DNA from: Scilla litardierei | Lineage: Eukaryota; Streptophyta; Magnoliopsida; Asparagales; Asparagaceae | DNA: 64,000 bases | Direction of reading: 5' to 3' | NCBI GenBank assembly: GCA_030789695.1 | Contig: CM061132.1 | Coordinates: forward strand, 26,631,858 to 26,695,857 | Shown: positions 12,386 through 24,536 of the stretch, in pieces | Layout: each line of letters starts with the position of its first letter | How positions within the stretch are numbered: the first letter of the stretch is position 1 | The notes under the pieces: model-generated | The model's database searches: none | Told to the model about the DNA's origin: nothing | Seen by the model: the letters and a program-made list of their open reading frames with translations, nothing else | Translations under genes and position numbers: made by a program

Positions 12386-15330
12386 AGCTTTAAGTACACC
12401 TTATCTCCCACTGCAAATTAAACATCCATCCTATGAGCATATGCTTGTGTCTTCATTCTGCTGCGCTCTCGTCAAATGGCACTTCAACTCATCTAACACA
12501 CTGTCCCTCTTCTCTAAGTACTGCTCCACCTAAGAGACCGACGTTAGACTGAACCCATCATGCAAAAAATGTAAAGGATCTCGCACATATAAATTTTGAA
12601 TGACGTGGTCTGTGCGGAAGTGTGAAACGAAGTGTCATACCAATATTCTGCACAGGCTAATCACTACACCCAGTGCCTTGGAGTCTCTGAAATAAAACAA
12701 CACAAATACGTTTCAATACTCCTGTTGACGACCTTAGTTTGGCTGTCAGTCTGGGGATGTATATGCTGTGCTCTGTTCTAACACTGCCCATTGCAGCCTA
12801 AAAAGCTCCTACAAAAAATGACTCAAGAAGACATGGTCTTGATCGGAAATAATGGACTCTGGTATCCCATGTAGCCGAACAATCTCTTGTAAAAATGCTT
12901 CAACAACAGATACGGAAGTATATGGATGCTGAAGTGCTATAAAGCGATCATAGTTATTGAGGCAATCAACCACAACATCGGTGACTGAGAAACCAACTGA
13001 TTTCGGAAACCCCTTAATGAAGTCCATGCTCACCTTCTTTCAAACTCGTTCTGATAGAGACAGAGGCTGCAACAATCCGTCAGGAGGCATCACCATGTAT
13101 TTGTGACGCTACCAAACATCACACCTCACCACCATTTCTGCGACGTCCTTCTTCATCACCTTCCAGAACACCTCTCGCCAAATGCATATTAGTCTCGAGG
13201 ACCCCAGAGTAGTGGCCTCTAACTCCGCTACCATGGATCTCCTATAAAATACTTGGAATGTGCGTGGAAGTCTTGGTAAAGCCAACGTTCCTGATAAAGT
13301 AATTCTTGTCCCTGCAAGGAATACCCCGGATAATGCTCTGAGCCCTGTAGAAGTGCTACTCAAATCTCTGTCAACTCCTGATCTGCCTCAATTTCTCGTA
13401 GGAGTGGCTCCCAATCATGCAAAACTAACACAAATAAGGTAGCCAATTGTAAGTCCTCTCGCTGTGATAACACATCTGTCGCCTTATTCTCTAATCCAGG
13501 TCTGTACTGTATCTAAAAAATGTAGCCAATCAGCTTCCTAAGCCATCTCTGAAGCTCCTTAGTCACTATGCGCTGTTCCAATCGATACTTTAGGCTCCTC
13601 TGATTGGTGCGTACCACAAAACGATGGCCAAGTAAATAAGGTCTCCACTTCTGTATTGCTAACATAATGGTCATAATCTCACTCTCATATACACAGACTT
13701 CAACCTCGCCCTTGCCATCAAAACCTGGCTAAAGTATGCTAAGGGCCTCTTGTCCTATATCAACACATCACCCAAACCATAACCTGAGGCATCCGACTCT
13801 ACAACAAACGGTCTACTGAAATCAGAAAATGCTAACACTGGTACAATGGTCATGGCCTTCTTTAAGGCCTCAAATGCTCTCGTCGCATCCTCACTCTACT
13901 AAAAACTATCCTTCTTAAGCAGCTCCATCAATGGCCATGCTATGGTACTATATCATTTCACGAACTTCCTGTAATAGTTAGTCAACCCCAGAAACCCACT
14001 CGGCCCACGTAAAGTAGTAGGACGTAGCCAATCCACTATCGCTGTAAAATTAGATTGTTGGATATTACCCTTCTATTGAGACCATGTGCCCTAAATACTC
14101 GAACCTTTGCTGTGTGAATGATACTATTTTGCATACAATTGGTGGCACTGAAGTTCCTGCAGTACTATCTGCAAGTGGCCAACATGCTCCTTTAAGGACC
14201 GGCTGTATACCAAGATATCATTGAAAAAGACCAACACAAAACGTCTCAACAAAACGTCTCAAGTAAGGACGGAATACCTTATTTATGAGAGCCTGGAATG
14301 GTGGTTATGGCGTTGGTCAAGTTAAAAGGCATGAACATGAACTCATAGTGGCTCTTATGCGTCTTGAAGGTGGTCTTGGGGACGTCTTCCACTTGCATTC
14401 TGATCTTATGGTAGTTGGAATTTGAGGGCTATCTTCATGAAAATCGCTGATCCATGCAGCTTGTCAAGTAGCTCGTCAATGACTAGATTATAGAACTTAT
14501 CGGAGACTGTCACATTAATCAATGCTCTGTAATCCACGCAAAACCTCCAGCTCCAGTCCTTTTTTACCAGCAAGACTGGGCTAAAAAAGGGCTCATACTA
14601 GGTTGCATCACCACTGCCTGCAACATATCTGCTAACTGTGCTTTATCTTATCCTGTTGGCTCTGGGGGTATCGATAAGGCCATACACTAAATAGGCGAGA
14701 CTCCGTCGCATAGGACTATCACATGTTCATGGTTCCATGGTGGAGGAAGACCTTGGGGAGCTTGGAAAACTCCATCAAACTGGATAAACAACTACTGTAC
14801 CTCTACTGGAATAGCCTGCACGTCCTCAACCTTTGCAACATCATCTCGTATCAACCACTGTATCTTTACTAAGAAACCGTCACCTTCAGGTTGGAGGGTC
14901 CTTGCCTGGTCTTTAATCAAACCATAGCTCTGCATAAACTAGGATCCCTTACAATGTAACCGTTTGTCCACCATCCTGGAAATTCATCCTCAGCAATTTT
15001 CAATTGATCTTCATATCACTCAGTGACTGCAACAACATCCCCAAGATCACGTCAGTACTATCCAAATCCAGTGTTAGAAAGTCCTCCACAACTCGTATAT
15101 CCTGAAGCATCAGGATAAGGCCCCAACACACGCATTTGCTATGCTCCACCTAACACGTCCACATCGTGACTCCAACATTGCACATATCCACCAATTGCAA
15201 GCACTACTACTCCACAACACGGTTGGAGATGAAGTTGGTGGTGATTCCCCCATCAATAAGCATGGTCCTCATCTGATCAGAAATCCTTCATGTCAACTTT
15301 ATTGTGTGGTTCGGGGTGAACCTCACCACA
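12380..15330 (-). pseudogene. pol: pol remnant (protease, RT, RNase H, integrase)
   Basis: Integrase core is readable at 12809-13033 (MDFIKGFPKS; IRLHGIPESIISDQDHVF), with its zinc finger region around 13109-13300. RNase H and RT matches follow toward 14700: around 14540-14600 the minus strand encodes an [17 protein letters not shown] stretch typical of Ty3 RT. Protease should lie near 14900-15300. Many in-frame stops and frameshifts rule out function. Confidence 0.8.
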
Positions 15331-15399
15331 GAGTTAAATGAAACTTTCGCAACGTCCAAGTGATGATGCTCTTGGTCCTTGTTTCCTCTGCCTCATCGT

Positions 15400-17139
15400 C
15401 CTCGTCCACTTTCATCAGCTGAAGCTTGCAAACTTCACAGTGATGCCATGTTGTAAACTTTTCATCATACTTGAAGCACAACCCTTTCAGCCTCTTCTTT
15501 TTATCTTAGTCACAGACATCTTACTGATCTGCCAACCCACCGGTGGTTTGTCGTGTTTCTCCCCTGGATTGCTTTACCATACTAAAGCATTCGGTCCTCC
15601 TGTTGCTGGTTGGCAGCGAAACATGGAGACACTCCAACTCCATCTAGACATCATCTCCTTAGTGAAATGATCATCATTCAACTACGCCAGGTCCATAGTC
15701 TCCATCAATCCTCTAAGCTTCTGTATGCGGAGCTTCGCGTGAATGGTCGGGTTGAGTCTCTTCAGGAAGCTTCCCTTTAAAGTCTCCTCTGATATGTCAC
15801 TCTCTCGCCTTGAAAGTATCTCGAACTTCTATATATTCCTTAACAGACCCATCATACCTGAGTGTAAGTAGCTGTCCCTATAAATTTTTTCTAAGGGTAT
15901 TTCGAAACCTATCCACCAAGCAGTCATTGATATCCTTCCATGAGCAGAACAGGAATTGATGTTCCCTCCACTAAAACCAACAAAAGCGCCTTCCCTTCAA
16001 AACAGATGACAGCCGCCTACAGTTTCTGTTCCTCAGTCATGCGTGTTATCGTCAAAAATCTCTCAGCTCGGTAGATCCATCCATAAGGATCATGTCCCTC
16101 GAATATGTGCATCTTCAGCATTCTCACTCTGTCGTCCACCCTAAGACTCCCATATCTACTCCTTCGGCATGTCTGTGATAATGTGGATGAGCGTCTCGCT
16201 ATTTGTTCCTGGGTCGCCCATAACCCCTTAGTGGGGCTTCCTCTCTGTTGCTATAGCCTCCCCAATTATCATCGTCCTAGACTGAGCCTCGACCAGGTTA
16301 TCACCATAGTCCTTTGGGTATTTTTCGTAGGCTGGAAGTGGACATGGTCGCCTCTCTGCTGCGTATTGGGGGCCATGGGGTCTGAGGAAGTCGTCACCGT
16401 CATCGACTGGTCTCCAAGGAAGTCTCAAGGGGTTGCCATGGTCTCGGTAGGTCATTAGGGAGCAGTGAGGCCCCTGGGGGCCGACTGAAGATCGCCGGGC
16501 CCCTGTCGGGACGTCGGGGGCTTAATAGCCCTTGACGACTCTGTAGGTGCTTGGAGGTGCCCTGTGGGGGCACCAGGGGGCTGCTAGCCCCCCGCGGACC
16601 TGTAGGGCATCAGCGATGCCCTGGCGGCCCCCTGGCGGCCCTACGGTGCCTCGAAATGGCCTCCGGGGATGCCAAGTGGCCGCGAGGCCCCCCACGGTCC
16701 TATAAGGACTCGGTGAGCCCCTGTGTCGGGCCTTGCCTGCCCTAGGTAGGGCACCCCATGGGGAGGTCCCATGCGGTGGGTGGGAAAGGCCACCACCCTC
16801 CACCACTCCTTTATCGTCTTCCTTGAAGTAGTGATCTGCATCCTTAAGGAGTCATTCGACAAATTCTTTCGCCTTTTCCTTACCTTTCTCTATAGATTTC
16901 GTCTTGGGATCTTAAAATTATTGAGTTGGGGTTTGCATGATAGCATCATAGTTTGCATCCATCCGCGTTAATCTTGCATCCATTTGCACATCAAGCCCTT
17001 CCATCGACGCCTTCAATGAAGATGTTATGGATTTCACCGACATGAAACGCTCCTGCATGGTTTTCTTCAAATCTTTAATTTCGCTGTCGTATTTTTTCTC
17101 TAAAACTTTGAACTTTTCCTTCGATCTTGTTCCCGCCAT
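15400..17139 (-). pseudogene. gag: gag remnant with coiled coil and Gly/Pro-rich segment
   Basis: The start codon is likely at 17139 (MAGTRSKEKFKVLEKK), 13 bases after the primer-binding site. The first 70 residues are charged and heptad-like. A GC-rich Gly/Pro-coding stretch occupies 16461-16800. A decayed zinc knuckle (GLCFKYDEKF..WHHC) is at about 15440-15500. Numerous stops. Layout matches the gag of the element at 41940. Confidence 0.7.
16461..16800 (-). repeat. GC-rich Gly/Pro-coding segment in old gag
   Basis: A sharp GC-rich island in an AT-rich region. It holds repeated GGCCCC/GGGGGC words, reading GPPGG-like residues on the minus strand. It occupies the same place as the 30-bp collagen-like array at 42895 in the related element. 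Confidence 0.6.
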
Positions 17140-17151
17140 GAGGATCGCATT

Positions 17152-17163
17152 GCTCTGATACCA
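17152..17163 (-). other. Primer-binding site, initiator tRNA-Met
   Basis: Minus strand TGGTATCAGAGC, three bases inside the 5' LTR end (CCTATCA), the normal position for priming minus-strand DNA synthesis. Confidence 0.9.
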
Positions 17164-17166
17164 AAT

Positions 17167-17531
17167 TGATAGGAACCGAATATTCAGATTGAAATTATAA
17201 AGAAGACAAAGATAGTTTTGAATTCTTTCGAGAGGAACTCTCTCTCCCATGCCACCGATTCGAGAGGGGGTCGTGCTTTCCAACCAAAAGCAGGAATTCT
17301 CAACCTCTACTAAGATTTCTCTCAAAAATAAGCATGAATAAGCATGAGAATTCCTAGCTCCTTATCCGCACATAAATACTAATTTAGAAACAAGCAAAAT
17401 TAGCAAAATTACAGAAAAACCCAAAAACTCTAACAAATTACATAAACACCCAAAAATTACGAAAACACCACTGAACTCAATTTTCAGCCGCCATTTTCTT
17501 GTGCCGCCTCTGATTTGTGATAAATCCATAA
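17167..17531 (-). repeat. 5' LTR of minus-strand chromovirus
   Basis: Pairs with 11140-11516. The outer end should be TG on the minus strand but reads TT, a point change; the flanking CACAA duplication fixes the border. Confidence 0.85.
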
Positions 17532-17622
17532 CACAAAAATTAAACTCGATAACTAAAACTTATAGACGGATGTAAAAGATATTTGAAAAAGATTACATTT
17601 GTAGTAATTATATATATATATA

Positions 17623-18275
17623 TCTATTATACATCTGACAAAGTTTTTTGAATTCTAGGGCTGACTAGGACAAAATAAAAAGTGGCTGAGATTTGATCTT
17701 GGTAAATCAATGGTTGAGATTGGATTTTGTGAAAATTTTAGTGGGAAAACTTAAATTTTAGTGGGAAAAGTGTCTTGGGAACCAAAACTTTGAAATAAGA
17801 AGTGTCTTGGGAAAGATTGTGGAGATTAAATTTGGGGGAAGTGCCTTGGGAACCTAAACTTTGAAATTAGAAGTGCCTTGGAAAACATTGTGGAGAAGCA
17901 TGATCCATTAAATTAAACAAAATAAAAAATTTAGCGTAAAACAATTTAGCGGAATAACAAATTAGCGTAAAAATACCCTAAGCTTTGTTGTTCCGGCGCG
18001 GCCCGCGCCGAAGGCGTCTGCTAATTTTTTACGCTAATTTGTTGTTCCGCGTCGAAGGCGCGGACACCAAGTTTGTTGTTAGACGCCGAATTTGTTGTTC
18101 TGCGCCTAAGGCGCATGTGCCAAATTTGTTGTTCCGCGCCGAAGATGCCCATGCCGCTAAATATTTTTACGCTAATTTATTTTTGTGTTAAATTTTGGCT
18201 GTGGAAATAATTTTTCGGGGAACAAAGATTTCGCAGGGGAAATCTTAAATGAACCGTGCCCGCGGGCACGGGTTA
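17623..18275 (+). mobile_element. Helitron-like insertion with terminal hairpin
   Basis: The insert interrupts a TA-rich tract of the diverged repeat: sequence resumes at 18276 where copy 1 predicts. It starts TC (TCTATTATACATCTGAC), as Helitrons do, and ends with the palindrome CCGTGCCCGCGGGCACGG just before the border. No target duplication is evident. The usual CTRR terminus is not seen (GGTTA instead), so the class is uncertain. No helicase is encoded. Internal repeats include two copies of a 60-bp block (GTGTCTTGGGAA..) near 17769 and 17829. Confidence 0.45.
17975..18160. repeat. Degenerate TTTGTTGTTCCGCGCCGAAGGCG array
   Basis: About five degenerate copies of TTGTTGTTCCGCGCCGAAGG-type units lie between AT-rich TTTTTACGCTAATTT words. 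Each unit has a small palindrome (GGCGC...GCGCC). Confidence 0.65.
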
Positions 18276-18691
18276 TATATATATATATAAATGATCAAAA
18301 AGTGATGTATGCATAAGTTAACTTTATTGCATTGTTTAACCACATGTATGATTATCATCTTTTCTCTTATGTTTGTGATATCGTGTTAAATGAGGAAGTA
18401 GAAAGTGGAGAATAAAATTTATCACAGTTCGCCTCTGATGATATTTTTGTTTGGTTAGCTAACTCGTAGCATTTTGCCCACCTATTCACATGCACATTCT
18501 TCTTATGTTGAATTTGTTAATTGATTATTGAAGCTAAGGATAGTGCATTATTTCGTTATATTTATTTTCTTGGACAATGATGATTTATATTTGGTTCTTT
18601 GCCTTGTTTTGTTGGATGAATGTGTAATGCATTGTTCTATGATCTTATTATTTTACTCGTTTTGATGCTCTTGGGAAATTTGGAGGGTTTA
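18276..18691. other. AT-rich intron sequence
   Basis: Continuation of the diverged repeat, then unrecognised AT-rich sequence up to the LTR at 18692. Confidence 0.4.
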
Positions 18692-19048
18692 TGATGTATG
18701 ACCTGATAGATTTTAGTGATTTGGTGGAGGATTTGGGGAAGAATTTGATAAATTAAGGATCTTAGCTTCTCATCAAGGGTTTCCAAAGGCTTCCCACCAA
18801 GGAGAGGGAACCGTTCATATGTTTTGAGAAAATTTCTCGTTGATTCTTCATCGATTCATCGATTGATTCCCAATAAAACAAGTCTAGCACATTTTTATAG
18901 GCTTACAACTCGGCACTTTTCCTATTCCATACGATGTGGTACCAAACTCACATAAAACGATAAACTCTTAAAATAAATAAATGACTCTAAATAACTAAAA
19001 CGCAAAATAAAATAAAATAAAAAAAAAATCTTGATCGTATTCCTATCA
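18692..19048 (-). repeat. 3' LTR of nested-host element
   Basis: Begins TGATGTATGACC and ends TTCCTATCA on the plus strand. It aligns over its full length with 36878-37233 (shared: GGAGGATTTG.GGAAGAATT, CAATAAAACAAGTCT, TTTTATAGGCTTACAAC). The two are strongly diverged. Confidence 0.85.
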
Positions 19049-19532
19049 TTTTCCACAGCTTAGAACTTTACCACCTGGTGAAGGATGACAAAAATAGCAC
19101 AACTGGACATAAATCAACAGTCATATGCAATTAAAGAAGATGCGTCCACGAATTTTGAAATGTAATAGTATAATGTAGATGGGCAGACAAACATCATTCG
19201 ATAATTTCTCCTAATTTATAAAGATAGAAAAGTATTTAAGACCTGTTTGTTGGTTAGGGGAGGAGGATCTGGGATAACAAACTCGATGTGCTCAATCGAA
19301 ATCCATGTCGCTTCAATCGACAGTTTTGGCACAATATCAATAGCTGGCTTTAGATAAGGCTGGCTCAGATTGCAGTATTGGATCAAATCCTAGCTTTGGC
19401 TTAAAATGCAGCATTTGATCAAAATGTGGTTCAGGCTCTTGACTCTGGCTTGGGTTTTAATTTGGGCTCAGAGTCCTATTGTGTATCAATCTTTGGGTCA
19501 GGATCAGGCTCCAGCTCTTGTTCAAGCTCACA
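19049..19532 (-). pseudogene. Remnant of a Glu/Pro-repeat ORF shared with 48671-49108
   Basis: The minus strand encodes Glu-Pro-rich repeats (ELEPDPDPK; PKLKPKPESR) followed by IEFVIPDPPPLTNKQVLN. The related copy at 48671-49108 reads HIQFVIADHPPLTNKHVLN. Several stops interrupt this copy. Function unknown. It sits just before the element's 3' LTR, so it is either the element's own late ORF or captured host coding sequence. Confidence 0.6.
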
Positions 19533-20144
19533 CAGTAACGACCCGCTCCCAGGGGGTCATTATTTATTTGACATATTTGTAGGTCTGCAGATTACCAGTG
19601 AAAACAACATAGCTTACGATGCAGAAATGTACAAAATACTCAAACATGCGTCCATTTATTGCAATCCATACTGAAGTACAATACATTACAACAAGTTCTC
19701 ACACTAAGTATGTGAAGGATAAAGCGGAAAAGTAATACATATGAAAGTATACAACTCAAATCTAAAAGTCGGGAGTTTCAGGGTCGAACTCTGGCTCCTC
19801 TTACTCAGGATCCTCTACATCAATCCATGCGTCGTTTGACGATACCACGAAGCAGAACCGTAGGTAAGTCACAACAATTCTAGCACTAAAAATGAAAGCA
19901 GTGCAAAAGCATGGAACATGCTATGAAAAGTAACTAAAAATAATTATGCAAGTGTGACAATTAAAAGTGACTGTGCCAGTGCGACAAGTAAAGTATGAGG
20001 GCAACTGTGGTAATAAGCAAGCATAGATTGTAACAATAGTAAACATGTAAAGTATTGAACAAGACGTACATATAATTAAATGTTTATTGTGGTGCTAGCA
20101 GCAACTAGTTAAACTATGTGACTCACGTAGGAGAGTGCAGTATG
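19533..20144 (-). mobile_element. LTR-like remnant, left part (split by Athila element)
   Basis: Starts AGTAACGACCCGCTCCC, close to the TGTAACGCCCCGTCTCCC start of the solo LTR at 5787, and interrupts the coding remnant that ends at 19532. Sequence continues after the Athila element at 32969-33773, where CCCCAAACCC.GTGA resembles part of the 5787 LTR. Its far border is not resolved. Confidence 0.5.
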
Positions 20145-20395
20145 TGATGAGTGTTTATTGTATATAGTTTTTCACACTTTTTCATACACGTTTTACATCA
20201 TTTATTTCTCCGTTTTCCTCGTTTTCCCCCTTTTTTGTTTCCTCTTTTGCTTTTATGGTCCATTCTATGCTTTGCAGGAATTACATGCTGATTAGGGACC
20301 ATTTGGCGTGAATATGACGCGAAAGGACGAAAGGAGCAGAGTCAGGAGCTCCATATGTGCAAAAGGGGGAGATTAGTGAAGAACTGGGATACACA

Positions 20396-20760
20396 CGGCC
20401 GCGTCGATTCGACGCGGTCGCGTGATCACCACTCTTGAGCTGAAGTCCATTCCAAGCGGCCGCGCAACCATGAACCAAACAGCTACGTCAAACAAGCTCT
20501 AGAATCCAACTCCACGTGACAGCGAAAAAGATATCCAAACGATCGCGTCGCTGAGGAGAAGAATTGAAGACATGCAATCGACGCAGCCCGCGTGATGAAG
20601 ACGACGCGGCCGCGTAATCCCAAAGAGCTGAAGACCAAACGGCCGCTCCATGCAGCCGTTTTAATGAAGACATGGTCGTCGAATCCGAATTCGACGGGAC
20701 CGCATCGCTGTAGCCAATGTCGCCCCATGTTTCGCACTTGGATGACGCGACCACGTCATT
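20396..20760. repeat. Palindromic CGCGGCCGCG motif array in 5' LTR
   Basis: About ten degenerate copies of GACGCGGCCGCGTC are spaced some 20-60 bp apart (for example 20396-20425, 20454, 20538, 20578, 20602, 20636, 20691, 20741). Linkers are A/G-rich and nonrepetitive (such as GCTGAAGTCCATTCC). The same array recurs in the 3' LTR and internally at 26180-26775. Each array sits upstream of a TATA box. A role as an upstream activating or silencing-protein binding array is inference. Confidence 0.8.
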
Positions 20761-20844
20761 TTTGGTTGCGTCGAAAAGGGCTTCTACATGGAACTGGGCG
20801 CTGCCAGGGAGCAGTTATGGGTCTTTTTGTTTTTTGGCGGTTTG

Positions 20845-20850
20845 TATAAA
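20845..20850 (+). promoter_or_regulatory. LTR TATA box (5' LTR)
   Basis: TTTGTATAAAGCTC, about 85 bp after the last array motif. The 3' LTR has GTATAAAAGCTC at 31960. Likely marks the U3/R boundary region. Confidence 0.65.
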
Positions 20851-21919
20851 GCTCATTTTCTTCCCCTGAGCGAACACATCTCTTGTTTTAGCTATTTTTT
20901 GGGGGTTTGGAGGGTTTGTAAGAGATTTCTCACTCTTTTATTCTGCAATCTTATTTGTATTAATTAGTTACTCTTGTATTAGATTAGATTTACTTAATAG
21001 AAGTTTTTTCTTTGTTATTGCTATTGTCTATTTTCCATCTCTTGTGTTTATAAACTGAATCCATGGCATATCTCATTGACCCTATGGTTGAAATCATTTC
21101 TATTGTAATAGGTAGTGAGTAGATTTTATCTAGGGCAATGAGTTGAACCCTATTAGATCAGGGCTATGGGTTGGATGGACATTTGATTAAATTGCTGGGT
21201 TAATTGTGGAATTAGGGTATATTGGGATGCCAATTATTGTCGTAGATTCGACCCGCTCCTTTTGGGCGATCGGATTGGCCGCCGACAAGAGTCGGGACCA
21301 ATCCGGGGTTTCGATCCCTACGATGATCCATACTATCGGTGTGACCGACAAGAGTCGTGTACCGATTAGAGCCCTCCTAATATAGGTTCAATCCCCGAAC
21401 GCCACTGTGGTTGGGAGGAAGATTGGGACATTCGTCGAGCGTAATCCGCCTGACGTATACCGATGTATCGATAAGAGTCGGCGTTGATATAAGTTAGGAT
21501 AGGCCTACATAGCATCGCGAGAGCGGGGGTAGAAGATACCATAAGGGACTATCCTATCATGCACTATGAGAGTGGGGGATAACATAAAGGACTATCCTAT
21601 CATGCACTACGAAAGTGGGGGTATGAGAATGCCCTTAGGTTAGATGCCCTTTCCTGAGTCCCAATGAACCCAATAATCGGTCATCTATTAATCCAACCTT
21701 AACCCTAGTTCAATGGCGGGGATACCCTAAGCCCTATCGCTTTTACCGACTTCATATTTTCATTCTTTCTTCGACCACCATTCGATAGCATAGCTTCCGA
21801 ACGGAGAACAAAAATCGGTACTCAACGAACGCCTCCCTGTGTTTGACCCGTTAGCTCTACACGACACCGTACGCTTGCGGTATAAATATTATTTGCTCAG
21901 TGAGAGGGGACAATCTTCT

Positions 21920-21935
21920 TGGCGCCGTTGCCGGG
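21920..21935 (+). other. Primer-binding site, tRNA-Asp
   Basis: TGGCGCCGTTGCCGGG begins seven bases after the 5' LTR. It is complementary to the 3' end of plant tRNA-Asp, the primer typical of Athila and Tat lineages. Confidence 0.85.
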
Positions 21936-22069
21936 AGTCACGGGTTGATATCGATTTTGCTCTTTGTTGATACTTAATAGACTACATATTCTTTTTGTTT
22001 TTGTTCATATTTATCTTTATTATTGATTCTTGGTGCTTTTAACGTTTTTCTTTGGTATAGCTCTTTTGT

Positions 22070-24536
22070 ATGTCCAGGAGATCTCAAGGCATTGCGCACT
22101 TGCGTATACTAGATGCTGAGATTGAGACCACTGCAAGAAGGCTTAACGTCGAAAGGAGGAGATTAGCTCTTTTAATCAATGTAGGAGATCAGTGTTCTAA
22201 TTATCGGTTCGATATCTGATATATCGACAACATATCAGTTTTTTCACTAGGCCGATAAGATATGTGCTTATATATTGAGGTTTCCGAAATATCGCCATAA
22301 TATCGGGCTGCGGCCGATATCGCAGCCGATATATCCCTTTGAAATATCAACCGCAATTCAATGTTTTTAAAAAATAAAGTTAGCGGGTCGATCCACTTAA
22401 AAGTGGATCCAACCCGAGTCACCCAACCCAATCCTTTACTTAAAAAGACAAGATGCATCTGGATTTTTAAGAGATAATAGATGCTTTTCCCTAATTTTAA
22501 TCACACCGCTCCTCTCCGCTCGACACTCTGATCCTTATGCCGCTCAGCTCAGCTCCGTCCGGTGAAAATTTTCAACGACAATCAATTGAGCTTCGGAGTC
22601 CAGCATTCAATCTTTGTAAGGAAATATTTTCCGATCAAGGTGAGTAGTCGAGCCATTTTTTCTTCAGTTTTTCAGTTTTTTATTTTTTTAGTTTTTGATT
22701 TTATTTCCTTCCAGTTTTGGGGGTTTTTCCGTCGATCGAGCTTTGACATCTGATGTTTGATCTTCGTAAGGGATTTTCCAATCAAGTTTAGTATTTACTA
22801 CTTAGTATTCTTTATATTTTTCATATTTTACATATTTTTTCTGAATTTTTTCAGTTGGCGGTTTTTTCATTCCAATATTTGTTCTTCTCAAGAGGTTTTT
22901 CCGATCAAGGTGAGTATTCTTTTCCTTTTTTACCTTTTTACATTTTTTCGGTTTATGATTTTCATCTTCACACTTTTAATGTTGGTCCACGCGAATCATA
23001 TTTTGTGGATATTTAACTCGCTTGGTTTGTGATCACTTAAAGAAATATTCCACCAAGTAGATGGTTAGTATTCACGCTTAATGATGTAAGTATACCCAAA
23101 ACATATTTTTATTTGAGTTTGTATAGTTTACATTTTCTTAGACACCTATGCTTTTATTTGACATCAATTTTTAGTCTCTGATATGATACTCTATTATTTA
23201 GTCAATATCCCTGATATTCATGTTTAACGAGATAAGTATAACCAAATCATACTTTTCATTTGAGTTAGTATAGTTTATATCTTCTTAGATACATCTATAC
23301 TTACATATAAGCCTCCGATATAACATTCCGATATTTAGTCAATATCCCTTATATATCCCCGATATCCGCAATCCGATATCAAATTTTCTAGGCAGATACA
23401 CGACCGATATCCGATATTTAGAACACTGGCGGAGATACACAATCCTGAAAATGGTCATGCGCCACCATCACCACCTCCGATACCTCCGACTCCCAGATCG
23501 CTCGTGGAATTCTCTATGCCCTCCAATGGGTCCACATCTAGCATTCAGAATCCATCGGTGGAGCCTAATAACTTCGAGCTGAAGCCATCTTTGATCGACT
23601 TCGTGCAACAGGATCAATTCAGATGATCTCCCATGGAAACCGAACGACCATCTCAACAACTTCTTGGAAAAGATGGACACTTTGAAGATGAATTGTGTCA
23701 TGAACGATGGGAACAAAGCAAAGGATTGACTTAGAAGCCATAGTCCTAACACTTTCACGTCTTGGATAGTCTATCTCTTACGTTTCTGACTAAATATTTT
23801 CCTCCAGGAAAAACTGCGAAAATGCGCAATGGGATCACCGATTTCAACCAACTGGACCGGTAATCTTTGTATGAGGCTCGGGAGAGGTTCAAAGATCTAC
23901 AACGCAATTGTCCACACCATGGTGTGTCCGATTGGTTACTTATCCCATCGTTCTACAACGGATTGACTTGGGAGGTGAGATGTCTATTGACGCTGCCGCT
24001 AATGATGCGATCATGAGTAAGACTCCGGACGAGGCTAAGAAACTGTTGGAGGACATAGCCGCCAACAACGACTCATGGAGCAATGCGAGGATCACCTTCA
24101 AAAGGGGAGGTAAATATGACGTTGATGAGGTATCCTTGCTCTTCGCTAAATTCGATGCTCTAACCAAGCAACTTTCTTTAATTGGGCTCGGTGCTACTAA
24201 CCCGCCAACTGCGGTGCTTTGTTAGGCATGTGTTGTGCAGGGACACCAAGGTAAGGTATTGAATGCTCCACATCTTTGGTGGCACCTTCGGCCATGAGCA
24301 TTGAGCAGGCCAATGCCTTAATGGGAACAACCCGAGGCCGACGAACAACCCATACTCATGCACATATAATCAAGGGTGGAAGAATCACCCTAATTTCTCC
24401 TACCGGACCTCGGGTTTGCAAGCTCTGCCGCCATACCCTCAGCAATCCCAAAATTCCAAGCGCCACCTCCTCAAGCACAATTCTAGAACTTCAACCAGAG
24501 ACCTCCCGTGAGCATGCCTCCTACTCAAAAATATAG
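22070..24536 (+). pseudogene. gag: Athila-type gag, interrupted by a hAT and by stops
   Basis: The start codon is likely 22070 (MSRRSQGIAHLRILDAEIE). The frame is cut at 22190 by the hAT and resumes at 23437 with PPSPPPIPPTPRS and NNFELKPSLIDFVQQDQF, a lineage hallmark. Further on, 23920-24170 encodes FYNGL and IDAAANDAIMSKTPDEAKKL (plant Gag domain). Several stops and frameshifts are present even apart from the insertion, for example a TGA at 23623. Gag forms the virus-like particle in intact relatives. Confidence 0.8.
22190..23428. mobile_element. Non-autonomous hAT transposon (hAT-2) in Athila gag
   Basis: Terminal inverted repeats CAGTGTTCTAATTATCGG (22190) and the complement CAGTGTTCTAAATATCGG (ending 23428) match at 17 of 18 positions. 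Flanking 8-mers TAGGAGAT and GCGGAGAT agree at 6 of 8. Subterminal sequence is dense in GATATCGG/CCGATATC. No transposase; internal frames are T-rich and random. It disrupts gag, so it arrived after the Athila element. Confidence 0.88.

Larger units (their letters stand above)
11140..17531 (-). mobile_element. Decayed Ty3 chromovirus-like LTR retrotransposon (minus strand)
   Basis: LTRs lie at 11140-11516 (3' LTR) and 17167-17531 (5' LTR). A 5-bp target duplication CACAA flanks the element (11135-11139 and 17532-17536). A primer-binding site complementary to initiator tRNA-Met sits at 17152-17163. Gag, zinc knuckle, reverse transcriptase, RNase H and integrase remnants follow in normal order on the minus strand, all riddled with stops and frameshifts. 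Its 3' end (GAGGACAA.GTGGCTCTTTT) matches that of the young element at 41940, so they are related. Confidence 0.9.
20145..21912 (+). repeat. 5' LTR of Athila-type element
   Basis: Begins TGATGAGTGTTTATTG, ends GAGGGGACA. Contains the CGCGGCCGCG motif array (20396-20760), a TATA box (20845) and the later repeated words GAGAGTGGGGG and CCGACAAGAGTCG. Confidence 0.92.

Noticed and set aside
20592..20849. Open frame within the Athila LTR
   Set aside because: It is a reading through the GC-rich motif array; the 3' LTR copy breaks the frame.
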